Source: Flavobacteriaceae bacterium (GTDB taxonomy: Bacteria; Bacteroidota; Bacteroidia; Flavobacteriales; Flavobacteriaceae). Taken from it: a DNA stretch of 64,000 nt. The position numbers and the translations under genes were made by a program. Under the pieces are notes generated by a model. The model was not told the DNA's origin. It saw only the letters and a list, made by a program, of their open reading frames with translations, and ran no database searches. The stretch covers positions 2,698,321 to 2,762,320 of the forward strand of contig CP031964.1 in the NCBI GenBank assembly GCA_003443635.1. The letters run 5' to 3'. This document shows positions 55,001-62,476 of this stretch, one piece after another (position 1 is the stretch's first letter; the number at the start of each line of letters is the position of its first letter).

Positions 55001-55128
55001 GAGATATTTATCAACTAAGAGCTCAACAAGGTTCTGCTCAAAATGATGTATTAAATATTGACTTAGGTCATTTTGATTTAATAGCTGTTAAAAAAATATC
55101 TGTAATACAAACAGTCGTAGCAAATTAA
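52042..55128 (+). CDS. collagen-like fibre protein 1
   Basis: This 1028-residue exported protein has a signal peptide (cleavage near CASNAQ). The N-terminal domain of about 200 residues begins VKIGDNPNTINSSSLLEL, seen at the base of many Bacteroidota fibre proteins. Then come 21 units of 30 residues (ten Gly-X-Y triplets: GPQGPIGLTGATGPQGP, then AGNDGADGADGAV). A linker, GPQGPQGIQGPIGPQGP, leads to a C-terminal tip of about 160 residues (ITTTAIQVDQSFLAKANV onward). The tip is probably a trimerising jelly-roll head. Alternating A/D and A/S are the only changes between units. The next gene, a type-B T9SS protein, starts 7 bp after the stop, so the two are co-expressed. A surface filament is inferred. 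Confidence 0.85.
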   Translation: MKQKIALILIIVLSICASNAQVKIGDNPNTINSSSLLELQSSDKVLVVTRISNVEMNALAPLNGALVYNTDENCLFQFSNNSWVSLCVDVMSGETITSLMDNNDGTISYTNESNTLTIINKAVLTDNTDGTFTFDNGNGSPITFNGSQTILTGTGITTITGTGTTIDPYIITSTEVDGSLTNELQTISINGQDLTLSNGGGTITIPTSVGPQGPIGLTGATGPQGPAGNDGADGADGAVGPQGPIGLTGATGPQGPAGNDGADGADGAVGPQGPIGLTGATGPQGPAGNDGADGADGAVGPQGPIGLTGATGPQGPAGNDGADGADGAVGPQGPIGLTGATGPQGPDGNDGADGSDGAVGPQGPIGLTGATGPQGPAGNDGADGADGAVGPQGPIGLTGATGPQGPAGNDGADGADGAVGPQGPIGLTGATGPQGPAGNDGADGADGAVGPQGPIGLTGATGPQGPAGNDGADGADGAVGPQGPIGLTGATGPQGPAGNDGADGADGAVGPQGPIGLTGATGPQGPAGNDGADGADGAVGPQGPIGLTGATGPQGPAGNDGADGADGAVGPQGPIGLTGATGPQGPAGNDGADGADGAVGPQGPIGLTGATGPQGPAGNDGADGADGAVGPQGPIGLTGATGPQGPDGNDGADGADGAVGPQGPIGLTGATGPQGPAGNDGADGADGAVGPQGPIGLTGATGPQGPAGNDGADGADGAVGPQGPIGLTGATGPQGPAGNDGADGADGAVGPQGPIGLTGATGPQGPDGNDGADGADGAVGPQGPIGLTGATGPQGPAGNDGADGADGAVGPQGPIGLTGATGPQGPDGNDGADGADGAVGPQGPQGIQGPIGPQGPAGNDGVDGVTPTITTTAIQVDQSFLAKANVTGDSNQPNQILTLGSVRTDTGWSITGNQAIFSDTADYVKIDAMAYMQQNINNTFARINPELELLKNGTVVARSASAYQRHAGGHDSSSNTISYVDHNPVSGDIYQLRAQQGSAQNDVLNIDLGHFDLIAVKKISVIQTVVAN
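52669..54558 (+). repeat. 21 tandem 90-bp collagen-like units in gene 1
   Basis: Units start at 52669 and repeat every 90 bp without indels; the 22nd copy at 54559 is a shortened variant. A typical unit is about 60% GC by hand count of one unit, against an AT-rich surround. Silent-site variants (aatgatggtgccgat; taaccgg) occur in fixed blocks: units 14-16 and 18-20 share the same pattern, which marks a multi-unit duplication. Confidence 0.95.
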
Positions 55129-55135
55129 TTATAAG

Positions 55136-56272
55136 ATGAGAAAAGTAGTAATATTCTTTTTGTTTATTTCTAATATATTGATTGCACAAACTGCATTTCA
55201 TAATTATGGAAATTTACAAATACATAATCAAGGAGAGGTTGGTTTTCATATAGATTTAATAAACGATGGTGTTTTTAATGAAAATTTAGGATTAGTAGGG
55301 TTTTATAATACCAATAATCAATTATCAATTTCAGGGACAGAAATTCCAAGGTTTTTTGATGTAGATATCGATGTAGATAATAATTTATTTTTAACAATAA
55401 ATACAGAAGTTTCAAATTCTCTTAATTTTATTAATGGTGATGTTGTTACTCCCAGGGATAATCCCAGTATTTCACTTGACTTTTTAAATAATACATTATT
55501 TATTCTTGAAGATAATGCAAAACATGTAGATGGATATACTTCTTTCTTTGGGAGTGATCAATTTTCTTTTCCAATAGGTGATGATAATAGATTAAAGCCT
55601 TTAATAATTCCTTTTCAAAATGAAAAGTTGAAATTTAGTGCTGCATATTTTAATGAAGATCCTAATTTCCCTTCAACATTTACTAACGCTTTTGATACTT
55701 CAAATTCAGAAGTAATTATTAATGCTGTCAGCATTAATGAATTTTGGGATTTTAATGGAGTTAATGAAACTCAAGTAACTTTAACTTGGAATCAAGAAAG
55801 TCAAATAAGCACTCTTGTTGATGATTTAATAAATTTAAGAGTTGTCGGTTGGAGCTTATCAGAAAACAAATGGTTAGATCTAGGTAATGCTGAATTTACT
55901 GGAACATTAAATTCTGGAACAATTACTTCTAGTCCATATATTCCAAATGATTACGAAATTATAACTTTTGGAGCTTTAATAGGCAGCGAAGGTTTAGCCA
56001 TTTATGATGGTATGTCTCCTAATGGTGATGGTATTAATGATTTTTTTGTAATTGAAGGGATAGAACTATTTGAAAACAATTTAAAAATATATGATAGACT
56101 TGGGAGACTAGTTTTTGAAGCTAAAAATTATCAAAATAACTGGGGAGGTGTTGCAAATCAAAATGTGTTTTTAAATACAAATGACGGAGTTCCTACTGGT
56201 ACCTATTTTTATGTTTTAAATTTACCAACCGAGGGAAAAAACTATGCTGGACCTATATATATTCAACGTTAA
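55136..56272 (+). CDS. T9SS type-B sorted surface protein (gliding motility-associated C-terminal domain)
   Basis: This 378-residue protein has a signal peptide, a beta-rich central region and a C-terminal type-B T9SS sorting domain. The sorting domain carries MSPNGDGINDFFVIEGIELF and LKIYDRLGRLVFEAKNYQNN, with the last strand NYAGPIYIQR. Such domains direct export through the type IX secretion system and attachment to the cell surface. The body has strand-rich stretches (FHNYGNLQIHNQGEVGF) of no recognised family. It lies 7 bp after collagen-like gene 1 and 265 bp before collagen-like gene 2, and is inferred to be their anchoring or accessory partner. Confidence 0.9.
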   Translation: MRKVVIFFLFISNILIAQTAFHNYGNLQIHNQGEVGFHIDLINDGVFNENLGLVGFYNTNNQLSISGTEIPRFFDVDIDVDNNLFLTINTEVSNSLNFINGDVVTPRDNPSISLDFLNNTLFILEDNAKHVDGYTSFFGSDQFSFPIGDDNRLKPLIIPFQNEKLKFSAAYFNEDPNFPSTFTNAFDTSNSEVIINAVSINEFWDFNGVNETQVTLTWNQESQISTLVDDLINLRVVGWSLSENKWLDLGNAEFTGTLNSGTITSSPYIPNDYEIITFGALIGSEGLAIYDGMSPNGDGINDFFVIEGIELFENNLKIYDRLGRLVFEAKNYQNNWGGVANQNVFLNTNDGVPTGTYFYVLNLPTEGKNYAGPIYIQR

Positions 56273-56274
56273 AA

Positions 56275-56537
56275 TAATTCATTTTATCATCAGGTAATAA
56301 AGTCTATTTTAATCAATTTTAAGTTTCTATTTTTAATCAAATAGTATTTACATTTCTATAATCAATGTCAAATTAAAGTTACACTTAAACGTTAAATTTT
56401 GTATTTTATCGTTTAAAAATTACATTTAATCGATAATATATACATATATTTGTTTGACATCAATCACCAATAATTAAAAAATAAAATCAATTTATAATAT
56501 ACATGTAAAAAAATAAAACATAGAAAACCCTACAATT
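56275..56537 (+). promoter_or_regulatory. promoter and 5' leader of collagen-like gene 2 (duplicated segment)
   Basis: This repeats the segment ahead of gene 1, with TTATCG (56406-56411) and CGATAA (56431-56436), a TATATTTG box (56445-56452) and a leader ending GAAAACCCTACAATT. Differences are scattered substitutions and a 1-2 bp indel, so this is an old duplication kept under constraint or conversion. Confidence 0.6.
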
Positions 56538-59477
56538 ATGAAACAGAAAATTGCGCTAATTCTAATCATAGTACTAAGTATTTGTGCCTCTAATGCACAA
56601 GTAAAAATAGGAGATAACCCCAATACAATAAACTCATCTTCCCTATTAGAACTCCAGAGTTCAGATAAAGTTTTAGTAGTTACAAGAATTTCTAATGCAG
56701 AAATGAATGCACTCGCTCCTCTAAACGGTGCTCTTGTGTATAATACCGATGAAAATTGTTTATTTCAATTTAGCAACAATTCTTGGGTTAGTTTATGTTC
56801 AAACATTATGTCTGGAGGAACTATTCTTACCGGAGCTGGTATAACTACTATTACAGGTACTGGAACTACTATTGATCCTTATATTATTACTAGCACTGAA
56901 GTAGATGGCTCTCTTACTAATGAATTACAAACCATTTCTATTAATGGTCAAGATCTAACTTTAAGTAATGGAGGTGGAACAATAACTATCCCTACTTCAG
57001 TTGGACCTCAGGGACCTATCGGATTAACTGGTGCTACTGGACCGCAAGGGCCTGCTGGGAATGATGGTGCCGATGGTGCTGACGGAGCAGTTGGACCTCA
57101 GGGACCTATTGGATTAACTGGTGCTACTGGACCACAAGGGCCTGATGGTAACGATGGGGCTGATGGTGCTGACGGAGCAGTTGGACCTCAGGGACCTATT
57201 GGATTAACCGGTGCTACTGGACCACAAGGACCTGCTGGGAACGATGGGGCTGATGGCGCTGACGGAGCAGTTGGACCTCAGGGACCTATTGGATTAACCG
57301 GTGCTACTGGACCGCAAGGGCCTGCTGGGAACGATGGGGCTGATGGCGCTGACGGAGCAGTTGGATCTCAGGGACCTATTGGATTAACTGGTGCTACTGG
57401 ACCGCAAGGACCTGCTGGGAACGATGGTGCCGATGGTGCTGACGGAGCAGTTGGACCTCAGGGACCTATTGGATTAACTGGTGCTACTGGACCACAAGGG
57501 CCTGATGGTAACGATGGGGCTGATGGCGCTGACGGAGCAGTTGGACCTCAGGGACCTATTGGATTAACTGGTGCTACTGGACCGCAAGGACCTGCTGGGA
57601 ACGATGGGGCTGATGGCGCTGACGGAGCAGTTGGACCTCAGGGACCTATTGGATTAACTGGTGCTACTGGACCGCAAGGGCCTGCTGGGAACGATGGGGC
57701 TGATGGCGCTGACGGAGCAGTTGGACCTCAGGGACCTATTGGATTAACTGGTGCTACTGGACCGCAAGGACCAGCTGGGAACGATGGGGCTGATGGCGCT
57801 GACGGAGCAGTTGGACCTCAGGGACCTATTGGATTAACTGGTGCTACTGGACCGCAAGGACCTGCTGGGAACGATGGGGCTGATGGCGCTGACGGAGCAG
57901 TTGGACCTCAGGGACCTATTGGATTAACTGGTGCTACTGGACCGCAAGGGCCTGCTGGGAACGATGGGGCTGATGGCGCTGACGGAGCAGTTGGACCTCA
58001 GGGACCTATCGGATTAACTGGTGCTACTGGACCGCAAGGGCCTGCTGGGAATGATGGTGCCGATGGTGCTGACGGAGCAGTTGGACCTCAGGGACCTATT
58101 GGATTAACTGGTGCTACTGGACCGCAAGGGCCTGCTGGGAACGATGGGGCTGATGGCGCTGACGGAGCAGTTGGACCTCAGGGACCTATTGGATTAACTG
58201 GTGCTACTGGACCGCAAGGGCCTGCTGGGAACGATGGGGCTGATGGGGCTGACGGAGCAGTTGGACCTCAGGGACCTATTGGATTAACTGGTGCTACTGG
58301 ACCACAAGGGCCTGATGGGAACGATGGGGCTGATGGCTCTGACGGAGCAGTTGGACCTCAGGGACCTATTGGATTAACTGGTGCTACTGGACCGCAAGGG
58401 CCTGCTGGGAACGATGGGGCTGATGGCGCTGACGGAGCAGTTGGACCTCAGGGACCTATCGGATTAACTGGTGCTACTGGACCGCAAGGGCCTGCTGGGA
58501 ATGATGGTGCCGATGGTGCTGACGGAGCAGTTGGACCTCAGGGACCTATTGGATTAACTGGTGCTACTGGACCGCAAGGGCCTGCTGGGAACGATGGGGC
58601 TGATGGCGCTGACGGAGCAGTTGGACCTCAGGGACCTATTGGATTAACTGGTGCTACTGGACCGCAAGGGCCTGCTGGGAACGATGGGGCTGATGGCGCT
58701 GACGGAGCAGTTGGACCTCAGGGACCTATTGGATTAACTGGTGCTACTGGACCGCAAGGGCCTGCTGGGAATGATGGTGCCGATGGTGCTGACGGAGCAG
58801 TTGGACCTCAGGGACCTATTGGATTAACTGGTGCTACTGGACCACAAGGGCCTGATGGTAACGATGGGGCTGATGGTGCTGACGGAGCAGTTGGACCTCA
58901 GGGACCTATTGGATTAACCGGTGCTACTGGACCACAAGGACCTGCTGGTAACGATGGGGCTGATGGCGCTGACGGAGCAGTTGGACCTCAGGGACCTATT
59001 GGATTAACTGGTGCTACTGGACCACAAGGGCCTGATGGTAACGATGGGGCTGATGGCGCTGACGGAGCAGTTGGACCTCAGGGACCACAAGGAATACAAG
59101 GTCCAGCTGGAGCAGATGGAGTAAGTCCTACTTTTACAATCACTCGAGAAACCATAGGTTATATTTTTGCTGCTGGCCTTACTCAAGGTGATGGCACAAA
59201 TTTATTTAACATCAATAGTACTGTAGTTAGAAATAGTCAAGGAAGATATACTGTTACTTTTCCAACACCACATCCAAATGGAGCTAATTATGTTGTGACA
59301 TTAGGACCGGAAGGTGATAGAGATTTAATTACTTCAAATCCACATGTAAATGATAATAATAAAACTGCAAATGGATTTGAAATTTCAATTGTACAAGGAA
59401 ATGCTTTAGTTGATGTTAACTGGTCATTTAATGTAACAGCAACTAGAAGTGTAATTGTTGATATTGTTCAAAATTAA
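56538..59477 (+). CDS. collagen-like fibre protein 2
   Basis: This 979-residue paralogue of gene 1 has an almost identical signal peptide and first 86 residues. A 54-residue shorter segment before the stalk lacks the DNNDGTISYTNESNT part of gene 1. There are 23 units of 30 residues with the same consensus, then the short linker GPQGPQGIQGPAGADG. The C-terminal tip of about 120 residues (FTITRETIGYIFAAGLTQGD onward) has no similarity to the tip of gene 1. It ends in a strong terminator. Same stalk with a different tip suggests two fibres with different targets, or heterotrimers. Confidence 0.85.
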   Translation: MKQKIALILIIVLSICASNAQVKIGDNPNTINSSSLLELQSSDKVLVVTRISNAEMNALAPLNGALVYNTDENCLFQFSNNSWVSLCSNIMSGGTILTGAGITTITGTGTTIDPYIITSTEVDGSLTNELQTISINGQDLTLSNGGGTITIPTSVGPQGPIGLTGATGPQGPAGNDGADGADGAVGPQGPIGLTGATGPQGPDGNDGADGADGAVGPQGPIGLTGATGPQGPAGNDGADGADGAVGPQGPIGLTGATGPQGPAGNDGADGADGAVGSQGPIGLTGATGPQGPAGNDGADGADGAVGPQGPIGLTGATGPQGPDGNDGADGADGAVGPQGPIGLTGATGPQGPAGNDGADGADGAVGPQGPIGLTGATGPQGPAGNDGADGADGAVGPQGPIGLTGATGPQGPAGNDGADGADGAVGPQGPIGLTGATGPQGPAGNDGADGADGAVGPQGPIGLTGATGPQGPAGNDGADGADGAVGPQGPIGLTGATGPQGPAGNDGADGADGAVGPQGPIGLTGATGPQGPAGNDGADGADGAVGPQGPIGLTGATGPQGPAGNDGADGADGAVGPQGPIGLTGATGPQGPDGNDGADGSDGAVGPQGPIGLTGATGPQGPAGNDGADGADGAVGPQGPIGLTGATGPQGPAGNDGADGADGAVGPQGPIGLTGATGPQGPAGNDGADGADGAVGPQGPIGLTGATGPQGPAGNDGADGADGAVGPQGPIGLTGATGPQGPAGNDGADGADGAVGPQGPIGLTGATGPQGPDGNDGADGADGAVGPQGPIGLTGATGPQGPAGNDGADGADGAVGPQGPIGLTGATGPQGPDGNDGADGADGAVGPQGPQGIQGPAGADGVSPTFTITRETIGYIFAAGLTQGDGTNLFNINSTVVRNSQGRYTVTFPTPHPNGANYVVTLGPEGDRDLITSNPHVNDNNKTANGFEISIVQGNALVDVNWSFNVTATRSVIVDIVQN
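57003..59072 (+). repeat. 23 tandem 90-bp collagen-like units in gene 2
   Basis: Units start at 57003 every 90 bp; the copy at 59073 is the short final variant. One unit carries Ser for Pro (GSQGPIG, near 57363). The last four units (20-23) carry the same variant series as the last four of gene 1, and the first three units (57003-57272) carry a similar series, so blocks have been exchanged between or within the genes. Confidence 0.95.
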
Positions 59478-59488
59478 TTGTAAAATAA

Positions 59489-59522
59489 AAAAGCTTCATC
59501 ATAAATAAATGATGAAGCTTTT
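59489..59522 (+). terminator. intrinsic terminator after collagen-like gene 2
   Basis: AAAAGCTTCATCAT and ATGATGAAGCTTTT form a perfect 14-bp stem with a 6-nt loop right after the stop codon. It also backs onto the end of the minus-strand tRNA gene. Confidence 0.9.
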
Positions 59523-59524
59523 AG

Positions 59525-59597
59525 AGCGAGAGACCGGGTTCGAACCGGCGACATTCAGCTTGGAAGGCTGACGCTCTACCAACTGAGCTACTCTCGC
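59525..59597 (-). tRNA. tRNA-Gly (anticodon TCC)
   Basis: On the minus strand, GCGAGAG at the start pairs with CTCTCGC at the end (7-bp acceptor stem). The D arm is GCTCAGTTGGTAGAGC, the anticodon stem-loop TCAGC-CTTCCAA-GCTGA with anticodon TCC, and the T arm CCGGTTCGAACCCGG. The discriminator base is T, as in tRNA-Gly. CCA is not encoded. A -7 box TATATTTG lies on the same strand at 59608-59615, 10 nt from the 5' end. Confidence 0.96.
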
Positions 59598-59607
59598 AAT
59601 TACTCGG

Positions 59608-59615
59608 CAAATATA
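59608..59615 (-). promoter_or_regulatory. -7 box of the tRNA-Gly gene
   Basis: The minus strand reads TATATTTG followed by C, 10 nt before the mature tRNA 5' end. Confidence 0.65.
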
Positions 59616-59737
59616 TAAAAAGTGAGGTTTAAAAAAAACAAAATATGCAAGTCTTCATTTAATTATTAATAATAAAAAATAATTCATTAATAGCTAAATA
59701 CTTATGATTTATAAAGAAGTTATAATGAGCATTAAAA

Positions 59738-59766
59738 AACGCCTTAGTATTTAATACTAAGGCGTT
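59738..59766 (-). terminator. terminator of the ankyrin gene
   Basis: A perfect 13-bp stem (AACGCCTTAGTAT and ATACTAAGGCGTT, 3-nt loop). On the minus strand the stem is followed by a T run, so it ends the ankyrin transcript. Confidence 0.8.
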
Positions 59767-59801
59767 ATAATAATTATTGATTGACTAATTCAAATAATTA
59801 T

Positions 59802-60212
59802 TTAGCTTCTTCTTTTTTTCTTAGCAGCTGCTTTTAATTCGTTCAATACTGCAATAGCATCTTTTGCATTAGATAACTTTGCATATTCAACTGCTGTATT
59901 TCCTTTATCACATCTTTTATTCAATTTTGCCCCGTTTTCAACTAAAAGCTTTAAAATTTCTACGCGATTGTATTTTGCTGCATAATGTAAAGGTGTCATA
60001 CCATTAGACTTTTCATTAACATCAGTACCTAAGCTGATTAATTTTTTTACAGTATCAATGTCTCCTTTTGCTACAGAAAGGCAAAATGCATTTACTTTGC
60101 CTTCAACAAAGGATGCTTCTGAATTTGTCTTAGTTTCTAAAAATGTTGATGCATTTGCAGGCATTGCAGTAAATCCTAATGCGATAGCGATAATAACTAG
60201 TGATTTTCTCAT
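59802..60212 (-). CDS. exported ankyrin-repeat protein
   Basis: This 136-residue protein has a signal peptide (cleavage near ANAST) and about three ankyrin repeats. NAFCLSVAKGDIDTVKKLIS then LGTDVN is the first, GMTPLHYAAKYNRVEILKLL then VENGAKLN the second and GNTAVEYAKLSNAKDAIAVL the last. Ankyrin repeats bind other proteins, and export places it in the periplasm. The tail is strongly basic (KKKRRS). It is monocistronic with its own terminator. The partner is unknown. Confidence 0.92.
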   Translation of the reverse strand: MRKSLVIIAIALGFTAMPANASTFLETKTNSEASFVEGKVNAFCLSVAKGDIDTVKKLISLGTDVNEKSNGMTPLHYAAKYNRVEILKLLVENGAKLNKRCDKGNTAVEYAKLSNAKDAIAVLNELKAAAKKKRRS

Positions 60213-60441
60213 GATGAAAGATTTTTAATTGTTTATTTTTTGATTATATATAAAGGACGCTAGAAAAGAATAAATGTTACATAGAAAAGTTACATATAAC
60301 ATATAATTAACATTTTAATAGAAAATATGTTAACAATTATTAATTTATAATAAATTTATTTCAATATAATAAACATTTCATAACATATAATTTACATTAT
60401 TCTTATTTAAGTTATCAAATTCATAATCATCTCCTTTTATT

Positions 60442-60449
60442 TATCTTTG
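60442..60449 (+). promoter_or_regulatory. -7 box of gpmI
   Basis: TATCTTTG matches the consensus and lies 26 nt before the gpmI ATG. The stretch from 60213 to here is very AT-rich, with no gene. Confidence 0.6.
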
Positions 60450-60475
60450 TGCCTTTATTTAATTCGTTTTAAATT

Positions 60476-61999
60476 ATGAGTAAAAAAGTTATTTTAATGA
60501 TACTTGACGGATGGGGAACTTCACCAAATCCAAAAGTTTCTGCCATAGATCATGCTCACACTCCTTATATAGATTCATTATATAAAAATTACTCTAACGC
60601 AGCTTTAAGAACAGATGGATTACATGTAGGATTGCCAGAAGGTCAAATGGGAAATAGCGAAGTCGGGCATATGAATTTAGGAGCTGGACGTATTGTGTAT
60701 CAGGATTTAGCAAAAATTAACCTAGCCATTCAAAAGAAAACATTACATAATGAAGCTACTATAATTAATGCTTTTAAATATGCAAAAGATAATGGCAAGA
60801 ATATTCATTTCTTAGGATTATTAAGTGATGGTGGCGTGCATTCTCATATTAATCATTTATTTGGATTAATAGATGCTGCTGAAAATTTTGGATTAAGTAA
60901 TATTTTCGTTCATGCATTTACAGATGGTCGCGATGTAGATCCAAAATCTGGATATGGTTTTATTACTGCTTTAGAGTCTCATATAGAACATTCTAATACA
61001 AAACTTGCAAGTATTACAGGACGTTATTATGCAATGGATAGAGATAAACGTTGGGAACGTATAAAATTAGCATATGATGCATTAGTTAATGGTATAGGTA
61101 ATGTATCTAAAAATGCTACTAGATCTATCGAAAATAGTTATGAAGATGATATTACAGATGAGTTTTTAAAACCTATAATAATGGTTGATAAAAACAATAA
61201 CCCTATAGCTACAATTAAAAATGAAGATGTTGTAGTTTTCTTTAATTTTAGAACTGATCGTGGGAGGCAATTAACACAGGCATTATCACAAGAAGATTTT
61301 CATGAGCAAAATATGCATCAATTGGATTTACATTATGTAACAATGACAAATTATGATGATTCGTTTAAAAACATTAATGTTATTTTCAATAAAGATAACT
61401 TAACTCAAACATTAGGTGAAGTTTTAGCTCAGCATAACAAAACACAAATCAGGATTGCAGAAACCGAGAAATATCCTCATGTTACTTTTTTCTTTTCCGG
61501 AGGACAAGAAACACCATTTAAAGGTGAAAAACGTATTCTTAAAAACTCTCCCAAAGTTTCAACTTATGATTTAAAGCCAGAAATGAGTGCATACGAATTA
61601 ACAGATGCTCTTATTCCAGAATTACAAAAAGAGGGTGTTGATTTTGTTTGTTTAAATTATGCAAATGGAGATATGGTTGGTCACACAGGTGTTATGAGCG
61701 CTGCTATTAAAGCTTGTGAAGTTGTAGATGAGTGTGTAAAAAAAATAATTACAACAGCTTTAGATAACAATTACACAACAATATTGATAGCAGATCATGG
61801 CAATTGTGAAACTATGATTAATCCTGATGGATCTCCACATACTGCTCATACAACGAATCCAGTTCCTGTTATTTTAATTGATAAAGATTTAAAACATATT
61901 AATGATGGTATCTTAGGTGATATTGCACCAACAATTTTAGATCTTATGGATATAAAAAAACCAAAAGAAATGACACAAAAATCTTTAGTTCAATTGTAG
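60476..61999 (+). CDS. gpmI: 2,3-bisphosphoglycerate-independent phosphoglycerate mutase
   Basis: This 507-residue glycolytic enzyme interconverts 3- and 2-phosphoglycerate using two Mn ions. The catalytic Ser 61 lies in MGNSEVGHMNLGAGR, the metal motif LMILDGWG is at the start (Asp 11), HAFTDGRDVDPKSG and GRYYAMDRDKRWERI line the substrate site, and LIADHGNCETM is the second metal site. The length is normal. It has its own promoter, and 68 bp separate it from the next gene. Confidence 0.98.
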   Translation: MSKKVILMILDGWGTSPNPKVSAIDHAHTPYIDSLYKNYSNAALRTDGLHVGLPEGQMGNSEVGHMNLGAGRIVYQDLAKINLAIQKKTLHNEATIINAFKYAKDNGKNIHFLGLLSDGGVHSHINHLFGLIDAAENFGLSNIFVHAFTDGRDVDPKSGYGFITALESHIEHSNTKLASITGRYYAMDRDKRWERIKLAYDALVNGIGNVSKNATRSIENSYEDDITDEFLKPIIMVDKNNNPIATIKNEDVVVFFNFRTDRGRQLTQALSQEDFHEQNMHQLDLHYVTMTNYDDSFKNINVIFNKDNLTQTLGEVLAQHNKTQIRIAETEKYPHVTFFFSGGQETPFKGEKRILKNSPKVSTYDLKPEMSAYELTDALIPELQKEGVDFVCLNYANGDMVGHTGVMSAAIKACEVVDECVKKIITTALDNNYTTILIADHGNCETMINPDGSPHTAHTTNPVPVILIDKDLKHINDGILGDIAPTILDLMDIKKPKEMTQKSLVQL

Positions 62000-62040
62000 T
62001 TCTCTAGAAATCAACGATTCTTATCGAACAATAATTGTTG

Positions 62041-62048
62041 TACTTTTG
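62041..62048 (+). promoter_or_regulatory. -7 box of the HAD-map unit
   Basis: TACTTTTG fits TAnnTTTG, 19 nt before the ATG of the HAD-like gene. Confidence 0.55.
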
Positions 62049-62067
62049 TGGGCATATTTCATAGTTT

Positions 62068-62475
62068 ATGAATTTTAGTGACAGATTTATTATAGCCATA
62101 GATTTTGATGGTACCATTGTAGAAGATGCTTACCCTAATATAGGTAAGCCAAAGATCTTTGCTTTTGAAACATTAAAAAAATTACAGAATGATGGTCATA
62201 GGCTTATCCTATGGACCTATCGTTGTGGAAAAAAACTAGAAGAAGCTGTTTTATTTTGTAAAGAAAATGGTATTGAATTTTATGCTATAAATAAAAGTTT
62301 CCCTGAAGAACAATACACAAATGATGTAAGCAGGAAAATTAATGCAGATTTATTTATAGACGATCGTAATATAGGAGGGTTTAAAGGTTGGGGAGAAATC
62401 TATCAAATGCTAACAAATACTAAATTAAATATACCACAAAAAAAGAAAGGTATTTTTTCCTTTTTAAAACGTTAA
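62068..62475 (+). CDS. HAD superfamily-like hydrolase, BT0820 type
   Basis: This 135-residue protein has the HAD motif I AIDFDGTIVED (nucleophile Asp in DFDGT). LILWTYRCGKKLEEAV follows, with Thr in place of motif II Ser, then a conserved INADLFIDDRNIGG with the paired acidic residues of motif IV. It is a small cap-less HAD of the group whose Bacteroides member BT0820 is often cited; the substrate is unknown. The map start codon is one base after its stop, so the two are co-translated. Confidence 0.88.
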   Translation: MNFSDRFIIAIDFDGTIVEDAYPNIGKPKIFAFETLKKLQNDGHRLILWTYRCGKKLEEAVLFCKENGIEFYAINKSFPEEQYTNDVSRKINADLFIDDRNIGGFKGWGEIYQMLTNTKLNIPQKKKGIFSFLKR

Positions 62476-62476
62476 G

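Noticed and set aside
52669..59072. The regular 90-bp repeats could be read as a CRISPR or minisatellite array
   Set aside because: There are no unique spacers, the period is a whole number of codons, and the frame encodes Gly-X-Y triplets throughout, so it is a coding tandem repeat.
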